This document shows, in pieces, positions 17,213 through 24,706 of a stretch of 64,000 nt of DNA. The notes under the pieces are model-generated. The model worked only from the letters and a program-made list of their open reading frames with translations, did no database searches and was not told where the DNA came from. The first letter of the stretch is position 1; every line of letters starts with the position of its first letter. Origin of the DNA: Pseudaeromonas aegiceratis (GTDB lineage Bacteria; Pseudomonadota; Gammaproteobacteria; Enterobacterales; Aeromonadaceae); contig NZ_CP158016.1 in NCBI RefSeq assembly GCF_046254905.1, forward strand, positions 1,922,001 to 1,986,000, in the 5' to 3' direction. The position numbers were made by a program, and so were the translations under genes.

Positions 17213-18006
17213 GTGGGGAAATGCTGATGAATGCTGCGATTGATTGTTCAACACCTTATCAAGCTGCCGAGCAGGGTGAACGGCTGAGTTTTAGTTATGG
17301 GGATGAGCGGATCGACGTTGAGCGAGTCAGTCGTAACACGAACACGGGGCGAGTGCGGATCCTGGTTCATCCGGATTGTCGTATCGAGGTTCAGGCTGGG
17401 GCCAATGTGTCGCAACACGAGGTACTGGAGGCACTGAAAAAGCGCGCTCGCTGGATCTACCAGCAGTTACGCTATTTCCGTTCTCTCAATGAGCATGTTC
17501 TGGCCCCACGCTATGTCAGTGGCGAGAGTTGCTATTACCTCGGTAAGCAGTATCTGCTCAAGGTGACAGAATCGGCCACGCAAAAGCAGCAGGTGAAATT
17601 GCTGGGCGGTCAGTTACATGTCTCGGTTCGACAGTATGCGCCAGAGCTTGTTTGTTCTTTGCTGCATGAGTGGTACAAGGCGCGTGCGAAAGAGGTGTTT
17701 AGTCGCAGACTCGAGGCGTTGCTTGAACAGACGCTCTGGGTCAGCGAGCGGCCGCCAATTCGCATTCTGACGATGCGAACCCAGTGGGGAAGCTGCTCGC
17801 CAAATGGTCGTATCACGCTGAATCCTCACCTGGTGAAAGCGTCCCGTGAGTGTATCGACTATGTGATCCTGCATGAGCTTTGCCATATAGCCGAACATAA
17901 CCACAGTGAACGATTCTACCGACTGATGGGGCAAATCATGCCGGGCTGGGAACAGATTAAAGAGAGACTAGATGGCATGGCAGGGGTCTATTTAAGCGGA
18001 ACCTGA
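17209..18006 (+). CDS. YgjP/SprT-like zinc metallopeptidase of the restriction operon
   Basis: A 265-residue protein of the YgjP (DUF45, M48-like) family. The C-terminal domain carries RTQWGSCS followed by the zinc motif HELCH and then EHNHSERFY, supplying the third ligand. The N-terminal half is a beta-rich domain typical of YgjP. Such genes often end hsdR operons, but the substrate is unknown. It overlaps hsdR by ATGA. Its stop is only 17 bp from the stop of the convergent xre gene, leaving no room for an obvious terminator. Confidence 0.88.
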   Translation: MSGEMLMNAAIDCSTPYQAAEQGERLSFSYGDERIDVERVSRNTNTGRVRILVHPDCRIEVQAGANVSQHEVLEALKKRARWIYQQLRYFRSLNEHVLAPRYVSGESCYYLGKQYLLKVTESATQKQQVKLLGGQLHVSVRQYAPELVCSLLHEWYKARAKEVFSRRLEALLEQTLWVSERPPIRILTMRTQWGSCSPNGRITLNPHLVKASRECIDYVILHELCHIAEHNHSERFYRLMGQIMPGWEQIKERLDGMAGVYLSGT

Positions 18007-18023
18007 ATCCAGCTCTGACCTTA

Positions 18024-18329
18024 TCATTCCTTTGGTGCCGAAAGTTGCAGTAACATCTCTTGCTGCCTTTCTTTCGGCAATTTGGCCAGTGCGCAAAGAA
18101 GTTCAGCCAACAAGTCATCATCACAGTAGAAATAAGCCACCGGAAAACCCAGCTCTTGGGCGATGCGTTGCATCGTCTGGTAGTCAGGGGCGTGCTTGCC
18201 TTTTTCGTACTGGTTCATTCGGGCGCTAGCCGTGCTCTGCTCCATACCTAATCGCATCCCAAGTTGCTGTTGCGTCAGACCTGCCGCCTTGCGTGCAGCT
18301 TTGAGTCTGATGGGTAATGGGTTTGTCAT
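18024..18329 (-). CDS. Xre-family helix-turn-helix regulator of the CAST
   Basis: A 101-residue protein with an N-terminal HTH_XRE domain (about residues 6-65: LKAARKAAGLTQQQLGMRLG, NQYEKGKHAPDYQTM) and a short leucine-rich C-terminal helix, probably for dimerisation. It lies downstream of tnsC on the same strand but has its own 17-bp palindrome at 18392-18408. Nearly the same palindrome precedes tniQ. Xre regulators are reported parts of I-F3 CASTs that control guide and targeting expression; the palindromes support autoregulation plus control of tniQ-cas here. Confidence 0.88.
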   Translation of the reverse strand: MTNPLPIRLKAARKAAGLTQQQLGMRLGMEQSTASARMNQYEKGKHAPDYQTMQRIAQELGFPVAYFYCDDDLLAELLCALAKLPKERQQEMLLQLSAPKE

Positions 18330-18391
18330 GGGGTATCTGCTAGCTGAGGATCAGGTAGCTAAGATTCTCTTAGTCTTATACGGATTAAGGT

Positions 18392-18408
18392 ACTAAGCAA
18401 TGCTTAGT
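18392..18408 (-). promoter_or_regulatory. Candidate Xre operator upstream of xre
   Basis: ACTAAGCAATGCTTAGT is a 17-bp inverted repeat with 8-base arms around one base, located 63 bp before the xre start in the 108-bp tnsC-xre gap. It matches the tniQ-proximal site at 4072-4088 at 15 of 17 positions, and the two differences are symmetric, one per arm, so the palindrome is kept. A TATAAG sequence lies just downstream on the minus strand, which would put the site over a -35 region. Binding by Xre is inferred. Confidence 0.75.
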
Positions 18409-18437
18409 TTTGCTGTATTAACAAGCCGCTGGTCACG

Positions 18438-19445
18438 CTATCGCTTTTTGAGTAGCTGGCTAATGGGGAGCTTGTCGGTAAATTGCAGTGGGATCAGCAA
18501 CTCATCCTTACCGGATGGTGAAATTTCATACCGCGAGTATTGTTGAACCTCACAGGTCTTGATGTCGCCAATGGGTTGCAAAAAAGGATTGGGTAACTCC
18601 GGATGAAAGATCGCAAACGCAACGGCGATGTGCTCATGCAGGAGCGTCTCAGCATGCACAGCCAAAGCCTGCTTTACCGACTCGTCCAGCAAGTGCTTGA
18701 GTGCCCTGGTACTGCCCTGACAGCTGGCAAACAAGGCAAAAATTGTATGTTTAGACTCCAGCTTAGGCTCTTTGGCAAATGGCATCCGCTTGGCGAGCCC
18801 CATAACAAACCGAACGAAATTCTCCGGATCCTCTGAGAGTTTGAAATATGGTAGTGATCGGCGGATCAGCAGTCGAGACGCCCATTGTGGTTCTTCGGCA
18901 ATCTTGACGGCCCAGGGCATACCGACAAGAGCAATGGGAATCTGGGCGGTTTCACTGATGTACTTGAGCCGATTGGCAATCTGGTTACGCTTTTCCCGGG
19001 TCTTGTTCTCAATCAGCTCCTGAAATTCGTCAATGATGATCAGCTCGGTTTCGCAGCGTACCAGGCACTTGATCAAGGCCTCGGTCAGACTCTCTGCGGA
19101 ACTCTTGTTACGACGATATTCGCTCCCCCACTGGCCAAGGTCTTTAAGCAGCTCAACCATGGTTGATTCCAGGGTTGGTTTACTCGGGATCCGACTTATA
19201 AGCAGGGGCTTACGAATAAAACCGTGGCCAACCTGTCCCGGGAACTTGGCCATGTAGTGACGGAGAAGAGACGACTTGCCAGTCCCGGCATCTCCAGTTA
19301 ACAGCATGCATTGCGGCTCACCAGCAAATTGTTTGTTAAAACGCAGTCGATCAAAGTCCTGCTGGATAGACCGCAATAGCGGCGTCTCAACATAACACTC
19401 TATAAATGCGCGTAGCCTATTCGCATCCTCTCTGGAAAGATCCAT
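18438..19445 (-). CDS. tnsC: TnsC, AAA+ regulator ATPase of the Tn7-like transposon
   Basis: A 335-residue TniB/TnsC-type AAA+ ATPase with Walker A GDAGTGKS (residues 51-58), Walker B IIIDEF (Asp139-Glu140) and an arginine-rich sensor region (SRLLIRRSLPYF). TnsC forms rings or filaments on target DNA that are recruited by TniQ-Cascade and activate TnsAB. The length is typical of CAST TnsC and shorter than Tn7 TnsC. The ATG overlaps the tnsB stop as TAATG, giving coupled translation. Confidence 0.95.
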   Translation of the reverse strand: MDLSREDANRLRAFIECYVETPLLRSIQQDFDRLRFNKQFAGEPQCMLLTGDAGTGKSSLLRHYMAKFPGQVGHGFIRKPLLISRIPSKPTLESTMVELLKDLGQWGSEYRRNKSSAESLTEALIKCLVRCETELIIIDEFQELIENKTREKRNQIANRLKYISETAQIPIALVGMPWAVKIAEEPQWASRLLIRRSLPYFKLSEDPENFVRFVMGLAKRMPFAKEPKLESKHTIFALFASCQGSTRALKHLLDESVKQALAVHAETLLHEHIAVAFAIFHPELPNPFLQPIGDIKTCEVQQYSRYEISPSGKDELLIPLQFTDKLPISQLLKKR

Positions 19446-21337
19446 TAGTAGGGCTCCAATCCAGCAGTAAAATCATTCCAGTCATCGTCGAGTTCTGGTT
19501 CCTTAGGATTATGAGGTTCTGAGGGAGCAACGGTTCTGGTTGACGAGCCTATCTCTACTATCGGCAAGGAATCACTATGGCTGCCAACATCCATATATCT
19601 GGCTATTTTATGAGCACCATTGATGGTGCGTTTTCTGAGCGATTTTGGAACAGTGGAAAACTCATCATTTATTCTTTGCCGGATGCTATCTCTGGCTTTG
19701 GATAGGCTAACAACATCAACTTGGGTGTCAGTAATCAATTTTTGTAACTTGACGTTAATCAAGTGCTCCTGCAGGCTCAACCCTTCTGTGTAACCCTCAG
19801 CATCGACACATGGAACACGGATATACCGTCCGTTCTCATCAATGGCCACATAAATATAAGAGATATCTCTCGGATTGAGTTTTACTCTGACCTGCCGTTT
19901 ACCGTTTAAACTCTCAGGGTAATGCATACGATAGGCGGCCAATTCGTCAGAATCGTATCGCAGATGATAGCGTTGTATTCCACCACGTCTGTGAGTACAA
20001 GTGAGCGTAATGCTCAATATAACTTCCAACATGGTTAGATCGGCGTCAATGATCCTAGCAGGAGGGGTAAGTTGGTACCCTGCTTCCCACAACCGGATTG
20101 GAATGTATCTATGCCTCGCGTCAGCCTCGTAATGATACACATCGATGATCCAACGATGCAATATTTCTAAGAAAGCAGAGAAATGCATTACCGCGTCTTT
20201 TTGCGAATTATAATCTGCGCGTTTCAATATGTTTGAGAATGTCTTCCCAGGAATGGCATCCAGTAATTTCTTATTGATGGTGCCAAAAAACCGTTCAATC
20301 TGTGGTTTCAGCCATGGTTTTCTAACTGGGTTATATTGGATATTGATACCCAACTCCAGACAGGCCTGTTCAAGGCTGGCGCTCCAGAACTCGACACCAT
20401 TATCAACGACCAAGGTCTCTGGTTTTCCATAACAAGGCCAATCATGTTCGATATCCGGATACGTTGACCGGACATAGTCCTTCGGCGAGATGGCGTTAAG
20501 AAGCGCATTGCGCACAGGTTCATAGCCAGGCTGCTTGAAACCTAGGTAGAAGCCCACAATGCAATGACTGTATGCATCAATCAACATTGTCAATGTAGGA
20601 CGCCCCAATGGAATCGAGTGCTCATCATCCAGCAGGATTAGATCCAGAGGCGTATGATCAATTTCGACTCGCTCCAGAATTCGGGTTGGACGCTTGTGGC
20701 TACCGATGGCCTTAAACTCGACATTCGCACGATATGAGCCTTTCCTTCGGAACATCACTTCATAAGCTGGCAATTTCTTGATTCGATTGTAAAAGCCATT
20801 ATAGGTAATGACCTTTATCGGATTATCAACAACGTCAAAATTCTCCAATTCAACAGCATCACGGTAGGCTTGATAAGCACTAGCAATGGATGGTTGCTCA
20901 CCGACCAAAAAAGAGTTCACGGCCTGTTCAAAAAAAACCTCATCACTTGGTGACAACCGGCTCTTGGTGTTCCCTTTATCTTGATGCTTTGGAATAAGTG
21001 ATATGAGCTTATTACCATTTTGGATAAACCGCTTGCGCCATCGGACAAGTGTCCGCCAATTTGGCACCGGAGGTGGCAACACTTCTGCTGCCTCATCAAG
21101 CAGGGGTTTTAGATTTTTCCCTGTCCAACCACCATCTAAGTGCTCATCAACCCATTTAATATAAGACAGCCTATGCATGGCCTCAGTCTTTAGCTCCTCA
21201 GAAAAACTATCGGCACTAGATGCAACCACATTACTAGCCTTATCGACAGATAAGGCTATATTGTTTGGCTCAACAGATAAAAACTCATCGGCAAATGGAG
21301 TACCCGTCGATGGGTCAACGATAGGTTTGTCGGCCAT
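19445..21337 (-). CDS. tnsB: TnsB, DDE transposase of the Tn7-like transposon
   Basis: A 630-residue Mu/Tn7-type transposase. The N-terminal part contains helix-turn-helix DNA-binding domains (about residues 50-200), followed by an RNase H-fold rve core with the catalytic triad Asp227 (VEIDH), Asp312 (VVDNG) and Glu348 (PQIER), then a beta-barrel and a C-terminal tail that recruits TnsC in this family. It binds the terminal repeats and carries out 3'-end joining. The ATG at 21337 overlaps the tnsA stop (TAATG). A GTG four codons upstream is possible but less likely. Confidence 0.96.
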   Translation of the reverse strand: MADKPIVDPSTGTPFADEFLSVEPNNIALSVDKASNVVASSADSFSEELKTEAMHRLSYIKWVDEHLDGGWTGKNLKPLLDEAAEVLPPPVPNWRTLVRWRKRFIQNGNKLISLIPKHQDKGNTKSRLSPSDEVFFEQAVNSFLVGEQPSIASAYQAYRDAVELENFDVVDNPIKVITYNGFYNRIKKLPAYEVMFRRKGSYRANVEFKAIGSHKRPTRILERVEIDHTPLDLILLDDEHSIPLGRPTLTMLIDAYSHCIVGFYLGFKQPGYEPVRNALLNAISPKDYVRSTYPDIEHDWPCYGKPETLVVDNGVEFWSASLEQACLELGINIQYNPVRKPWLKPQIERFFGTINKKLLDAIPGKTFSNILKRADYNSQKDAVMHFSAFLEILHRWIIDVYHYEADARHRYIPIRLWEAGYQLTPPARIIDADLTMLEVILSITLTCTHRRGGIQRYHLRYDSDELAAYRMHYPESLNGKRQVRVKLNPRDISYIYVAIDENGRYIRVPCVDAEGYTEGLSLQEHLINVKLQKLITDTQVDVVSLSKARDSIRQRINDEFSTVPKSLRKRTINGAHKIARYMDVGSHSDSLPIVEIGSSTRTVAPSEPHNPKEPELDDDWNDFTAGLEPY

Positions 21338-21960
21338 TAACGAACCCACACGACACTGGATAAATCAATTTCCCGAGAAGTCAAATCGCTATCGATAAGA
21401 CCACTGGCCAAGAGCGACAAAGCCGATGCAAATACTTCCTCGGGAGGCACAGACATTGTTCCTGACACCGTGGATAAAGATACATGACCAAGATCTTCTA
21501 CTAATTTAAGAAGCTGCATATGCAGAGGAGTAAAACTCTGAAATCCGGAGTAACGATGTAATAGCTTAAGATTCCCCAATATTGGATTTATCCGTATCTG
21601 TTTTTCGGTCACCAGTTTCAACGGAGAGGATAGCTCTAGAGCCCTTTGTTGCTTAAGCGGAAAGCGCAGTAAGAAATCTTGATCAGCAACCTTTTCTGCG
21701 GGTTTGACTTCGAGAAAGCTCGCAAAGCCATCCTGATCGACCACCCGAAAATCTGGGGTATATGGACACAGCCTGCCATCGCATTGGTAATAGAAACCCT
21801 CAGGTTGGGCCTCGAAATGCTTCACCAACGGGGAGTATTCAAGATGGAAGCAGGCATCGAACTCCAAGGAGGATTCCACCGTAAATACAGTGTGCATCTT
21901 GGCGCTGACGAACTTGAAGAGATTTTTGACGCGGGAGTGTTTCAGGTGTCGACGGTACAT
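21337..21960 (-). CDS. tnsA: TnsA, 5'-strand endonuclease of the Tn7-like transposon
   Basis: A 207-residue restriction-endonuclease-fold protein. The catalytic set is visible as Glu33 (SSLEFD), Asp70 (YTPDF) and the Glu84-x-Lys86 pair (FLEVKP). A C-terminal winged-helix-like domain follows. TnsA cuts the non-transferred strands so that transposition is cut-and-paste rather than replicative. It is the first gene of tnsABC, starts 110 bp inside the transposon terminus, and is separate from tnsB by an in-frame TAA, unlike CAST lineages in which tnsA and tnsB are fused. Confidence 0.95.
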   Translation of the reverse strand: MYRRHLKHSRVKNLFKFVSAKMHTVFTVESSLEFDACFHLEYSPLVKHFEAQPEGFYYQCDGRLCPYTPDFRVVDQDGFASFLEVKPAEKVADQDFLLRFPLKQQRALELSSPLKLVTEKQIRINPILGNLKLLHRYSGFQSFTPLHMQLLKLVEDLGHVSLSTVSGTMSVPPEEVFASALSLLASGLIDSDLTSREIDLSSVVWVR

Positions 21961-22000
21961 GATGCCACCAACCTGTTGTTGCTTTCCTACAGGTTTAGGC

Positions 22001-22070
22001 TATGTCAACTTATGAGTCAAGAATATGTCAGCTTTTGCTAAAATTATGTCAACTTATGCTTCAAACGACA
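22001..22070. repeat. CAST terminus with three TnsB-binding direct repeats
   Basis: The 14-mer TATGTCAACTTATG occurs at 22001-22014 and 22045-22058, with a two-mismatch copy (TATGTCAGCTTTTG) at 22024-22037; spacings are 23 and 21 bp. Read inward from the end, the element begins TGTCGTTTGAAG and then CATAAGTTGACATA. In the V. cholerae CAST, as I recall it, a 12-nt TGT-initial segment also precedes the first CATAA-type TnsB site. The outermost TGT (22070-22068 on the minus strand) fixes the boundary. The next five bases, AATAA (22071-22075), would be one target-site duplication copy. Confidence 0.85.
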
Positions 22071-22084
22071 AATAAAGCAGAAAT

Positions 22085-22197
22085 GGTGGAGGCTCTGCCA
22101 GCCACATCCCGGCACTCGAAGGACTCCCCTTGGCTGCTACCTTCCGGTCCTGACCAGGTCGAAGAGATTCCGATGCGGGAGGACCAACAGAGCCCCC
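22085..22197 (-). ncRNA. ffs: 4.5S RNA of the signal recognition particle (ffs), CAST attachment site
   Basis: The minus strand reads GGGGGCTCTGTTGG at the 5' end, contains the conserved apical SRP core GGTCAGGACCGGAAGGTAGC, and returns through GTGCCGGGATGTGGCTGGCAG to a 3' strand (CAGAGCCTCC) that pairs with the 5' end. Length of about 113 nt matches the E. coli 4.5S RNA. It binds Ffh to target membrane proteins. The gene appears intact, with the CAST about 15 bp past its 3' end; exact ends are estimated from pairing to within a base or two. Confidence 0.95.
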
Positions 22198-22212
22198 ATA
22201 ACAACGGGCTGG

Positions 22213-22241
22213 AGTCTACCCAGCCGATCGCTTGAATGCAA
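22213..22241 (-). promoter_or_regulatory. Sigma-70 promoter of ffs
   Basis: On the minus strand TTGCAT (22241-22236) and TAGACT (22218-22213) are separated by exactly 17 bp, followed by a GC-rich discriminator. A start shortly downstream would leave a short 5' leader before the mature RNA, as in E. coli where RNase P removes it. Nothing else notable lies between this and the TSUP gene. Confidence 0.75.
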
Positions 22242-22286
22242 TGCTTTTGCCCCGCCGACCGCACCAAGTGCGCCAAAAACGAACAA

Positions 22287-23099
22287 TCAGCTAAAGATCA
22301 GAAACTTGCAGGCGATGCCCAGCTGCAGCAAAGCGAAGGCGCGGCGCAGCGCCAACGGCGGCAAGCGGTGAGCCAGCCAGACCCCCAGCTTGCTGGTGAA
22401 GGCGCTGGTGCTGATCACCCCCAGCAGGGCCGGCCAGTAGACAAACCCCAGGCTGTGGGCCGGCAGGCTTTCTTCCCCCCAGCCGTTGAGCATGTAGCTG
22501 GCGGCGCCGAACAGGGCGATGGGAATGCTGGTGGCGGACGAGGTGGCCACCGCCTTGGTCATCCGCAGCCCACGCCAGGCCAGATAGGGCACGGTAATGG
22601 AGCCACCACCTATGCCGAACAGGGCAGAGAGCAGGCCGATGGCACCGCCCACCAGCCCCCGCTCCACCGGTGCGCGGGCCGTCGTCTCGCCTGGCTCCTG
22701 CACCCCGCCCGGGCTCAGGTTGAACCACATCTGCACCGCGATGAGCAGGGCGAACAGGCCGATGAGCCGTTGCAGCATCCAGCCGGGGATATCGGCGGCC
22801 ACCACGCCCCCTAGGAAGGCGCCCATGGCCATGCCCACGGCCATCTGCAGCACCAGGGTCCAGTCCAGCTGGGTCTTCTTGAGGTGGGCCCGCACCGAGC
22901 TTAGGGAAGTAAAAACGATAGTGGCCAGGGAGGTGCCCACCGCCAGGTGGGTGATCACCAGCTCGGGCAGGCCTTGCAGGTGGAAGGCCACCAGCAGCAG
23001 GGGCACGACGATGAGCCCGCCCCCGATGCCGAACAGGCCCGCCAGCACCCCGGAGCAGGCGCCGGCCAGCAGATACATGATGAGGGCGTTCAGCAGCAT
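22287..23099 (-). CDS. TSUP-family (TauE/SafE) membrane permease
   Basis: A 270-residue integral membrane protein with about eight hydrophobic segments and the duplicated TSUP signature, GLFGIGGGLIVVP in the first half and ALFGIGGGSITVP in the second. The family moves sulfite, sulfonates and other small organic anions; the substrate here cannot be told. It is the first host gene past ffs on the minus strand, close behind the antiporter gene, with a GGAGGAA ribosome site in front of the ATG. Confidence 0.9.
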   Translation of the reverse strand: MLLNALIMYLLAGACSGVLAGLFGIGGGLIVVPLLLVAFHLQGLPELVITHLAVGTSLATIVFTSLSSVRAHLKKTQLDWTLVLQMAVGMAMGAFLGGVVAADIPGWMLQRLIGLFALLIAVQMWFNLSPGGVQEPGETTARAPVERGLVGGAIGLLSALFGIGGGSITVPYLAWRGLRMTKAVATSSATSIPIALFGAASYMLNGWGEESLPAHSLGFVYWPALLGVISTSAFTSKLGVWLAHRLPPLALRRAFALLQLGIACKFLIFS

Positions 23100-23151
23100 G
23101 GTTCCTCCTATGGAGGCTGCATCTTACCCGCCTGGGGCCAAGGGCGAAACC

Positions 23152-24579
23152 CTAGCCCGGCAGCCCCTGTGCCCAGCGCCAGGCACTCCAGGCCGCCAAA
23201 CACACGAGGATCAGGCCTCCCTGTGCCTCGGCGCGCCCCCAGGTCCGGCCCTGTTGCCGGCGGGCCAGGTGCAGGATCAGCAGGCCCGGCACATAGAGCA
23301 GGGTGGCCAGCAGCAGGTACTCCACCCCGGCGGCATATACCAGCCACAGGCCATAGCCGGTGGCGAGGGCCCCCAGCAGCAGATCCTGAGCCGAGGCCTG
23401 GGATCTGGCCCTGTCCTGCCAGGCCAGCTTCAGGCCGTAGGCCGCGGAGAAGAAATAGGGCACCAGGGCGGCGGAGGTGGTGATGTTGACGAGGGCCAGA
23501 TAGGTGCTCTCCTGCAGCAGTATCACCAGCAGGAACAGCTGGACCAGCAGGGTGGTGGCCCAGAGGCCGTGCTTGGGCGTGCCGTGCTGATTCAGGCGGC
23601 TGAACCAACGGGGGAACAGGCCACTTTGGGCGGCGATGAAGGGCACCTCGCTGGCCAGCAGAGTCCAGCTCAAAAAGGCCCCCAGCACGGAGATCACCAT
23701 GCCGATGTTGATGAGCCAGGCGCCCCAGGGCCCGACGATCTGCGCCAGAATGGCGGCGGTGGACGGGTTCTTCAGCGCCGCCACCTCCGGCTGACTCATG
23801 ACCCCCAGGGCAAACAGGCTCACCATCACATACAGGGCCAGAGCCCCCAGCAGGGCGATCAGGGTGGCCCGTCCCACGTCCTGCCGGCGGCGAGCCCGGG
23901 CGGAGACCACCACGGCCCCTTCGATACCGATAAACACCCAGAGGGTCACCTTCATGGTGGAGGTCACCTGCTCCAGCACGCCTCCCAGGGCCTGTTGCCC
24001 CCAGATATCCAGCCGGAAGGTGTCCAGATGGAAGGCCAGCAAGAGGGCGACACACAGCACCAGCAGGGGAATGAGTTTGGCCAGGGTGGCCACCAGGTTG
24101 ACCAGGGCGGCGCGGCGCACGCCTTTCAAGATCAGCAGGTGCACGCCCCACACCAGCACGGAACCCAGGCCGATGGCCAGGGGGGTGTTACCCTCACCCA
24201 GTAAGGTGTGACCGGGCCGGTCGGTGAAGTAGCTCAGGGCGCTGAACAGCACCACCACATAGGAGACGTTGGCCAGCAGCTGGCAGACCCAGTAGCCCCA
24301 GGCGGCATTGAAGCCGATGAAGTCGCCGAAGCCCGCCCGGGCATAGGTGAAGATGCCGCCGTCCAGATCCGGCCGGCGCAGCGCCAGGCGCTGGTAGACA
24401 CAGGCCAGGGCCAGCATGCCGACCCCGGTGATGAGCCAGCCCAGGGCGATGGCGCCCACCTCGGCCTGTTGGGCCATGTTCTGGGGCAGGCTGAAGATCC
24501 CCGCCCCCACCATGGAGCTGAACACCAGGGCGATCAGCGCCCCCAACCCCAGATCCTGTCGCATAGTGCCCACACCCAC
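23152..24579 (-). CDS. APC-family basic amino acid/polyamine antiporter (ArcD/YjdE-like)
   Basis: About 475 residues with 12-13 membrane segments. The start matches the basic amino-acid antiporter subgroup: GLGALIALVFSSMVGAGIF with the glycine-rich SSMVGAGI loop, then WGYWVCQLLANVSY and GIEGAVVVSARA. Relatives exchange arginine for ornithine or agmatine, or lysine for cadaverine, in acid-resistance and fermentation pathways; no decarboxylase or deiminase gene is nearby to fix the substrate. GTG at 24579 or ATG at 24564 could be the start. Confidence 0.85.
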   Translation of the reverse strand: MGVGTMRQDLGLGALIALVFSSMVGAGIFSLPQNMAQQAEVGAIALGWLITGVGMLALACVYQRLALRRPDLDGGIFTYARAGFGDFIGFNAAWGYWVCQLLANVSYVVVLFSALSYFTDRPGHTLLGEGNTPLAIGLGSVLVWGVHLLILKGVRRAALVNLVATLAKLIPLLVLCVALLLAFHLDTFRLDIWGQQALGGVLEQVTSTMKVTLWVFIGIEGAVVVSARARRRQDVGRATLIALLGALALYVMVSLFALGVMSQPEVAALKNPSTAAILAQIVGPWGAWLINIGMVISVLGAFLSWTLLASEVPFIAAQSGLFPRWFSRLNQHGTPKHGLWATTLLVQLFLLVILLQESTYLALVNITTSAALVPYFFSAAYGLKLAWQDRARSQASAQDLLLGALATGYGLWLVYAAGVEYLLLATLLYVPGLLILHLARRQQGRTWGRAEAQGGLILVCLAAWSAWRWAQGLPG

Positions 24580-24706
24580 CCGCTAAAAAGAGGCGGCACT
24601 ATAGTGAGTCGTTATGCTGATTTCAACGAAATTACCGGCCAATGATTCATGTATGTCGCCAGAAGGCAGCATAAAAACACAGAACCTGACCCATATGGCA
24701 GCGAGT

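Larger units (their letters stand above)
1..22070 (-). mobile_element. Tn7-like CRISPR-associated transposon (type I-F3 CAST), partial, inserted next to ffs
   Basis: What is seen: tnsA, tnsB and tnsC at one end; a tniQ-cas8f/cas5f-cas7f operon; plus-strand cargo between them; and a TGT terminus with three direct repeats ending at 22070, just outside ffs. Family knowledge: I-F3 CASTs use a nuclease-deficient Cascade (Cas8/5 fusion, Cas7, Cas6) with TniQ for RNA-guided targeting and TnsABC for integration, and ffs is one of their known sites. No cas1 or cas2-3 is present in the visible part. Base composition drops over tnsABC and rises sharply at the host junction. The left edge of the window cuts cas7f, so cas6f, the CRISPR array and the second terminus are missing. 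The sub-branch is not assigned. Confidence 0.93.

Noticed and set aside
21337..21339. Possible TnsA-TnsB fusion, as in some CAST lineages
   Set aside because: tnsA ends in a TAA that overlaps the tnsB ATG (TAATG); the two are different frames and no slippery sequence was seen.
1..22070. CRISPR array inside the visible part of the element
   Set aside because: No set of 28-bp repeats with 32-bp spacers was found. By operon order the array should lie left of base 1 beyond cas6f.
22597..24204. A 535-codon frame antisense to the TSUP and antiporter genes
   Set aside because: It spans two membrane-protein genes on the other strand and is rich in Pro, Gly and Gln, as expected for a shadow.
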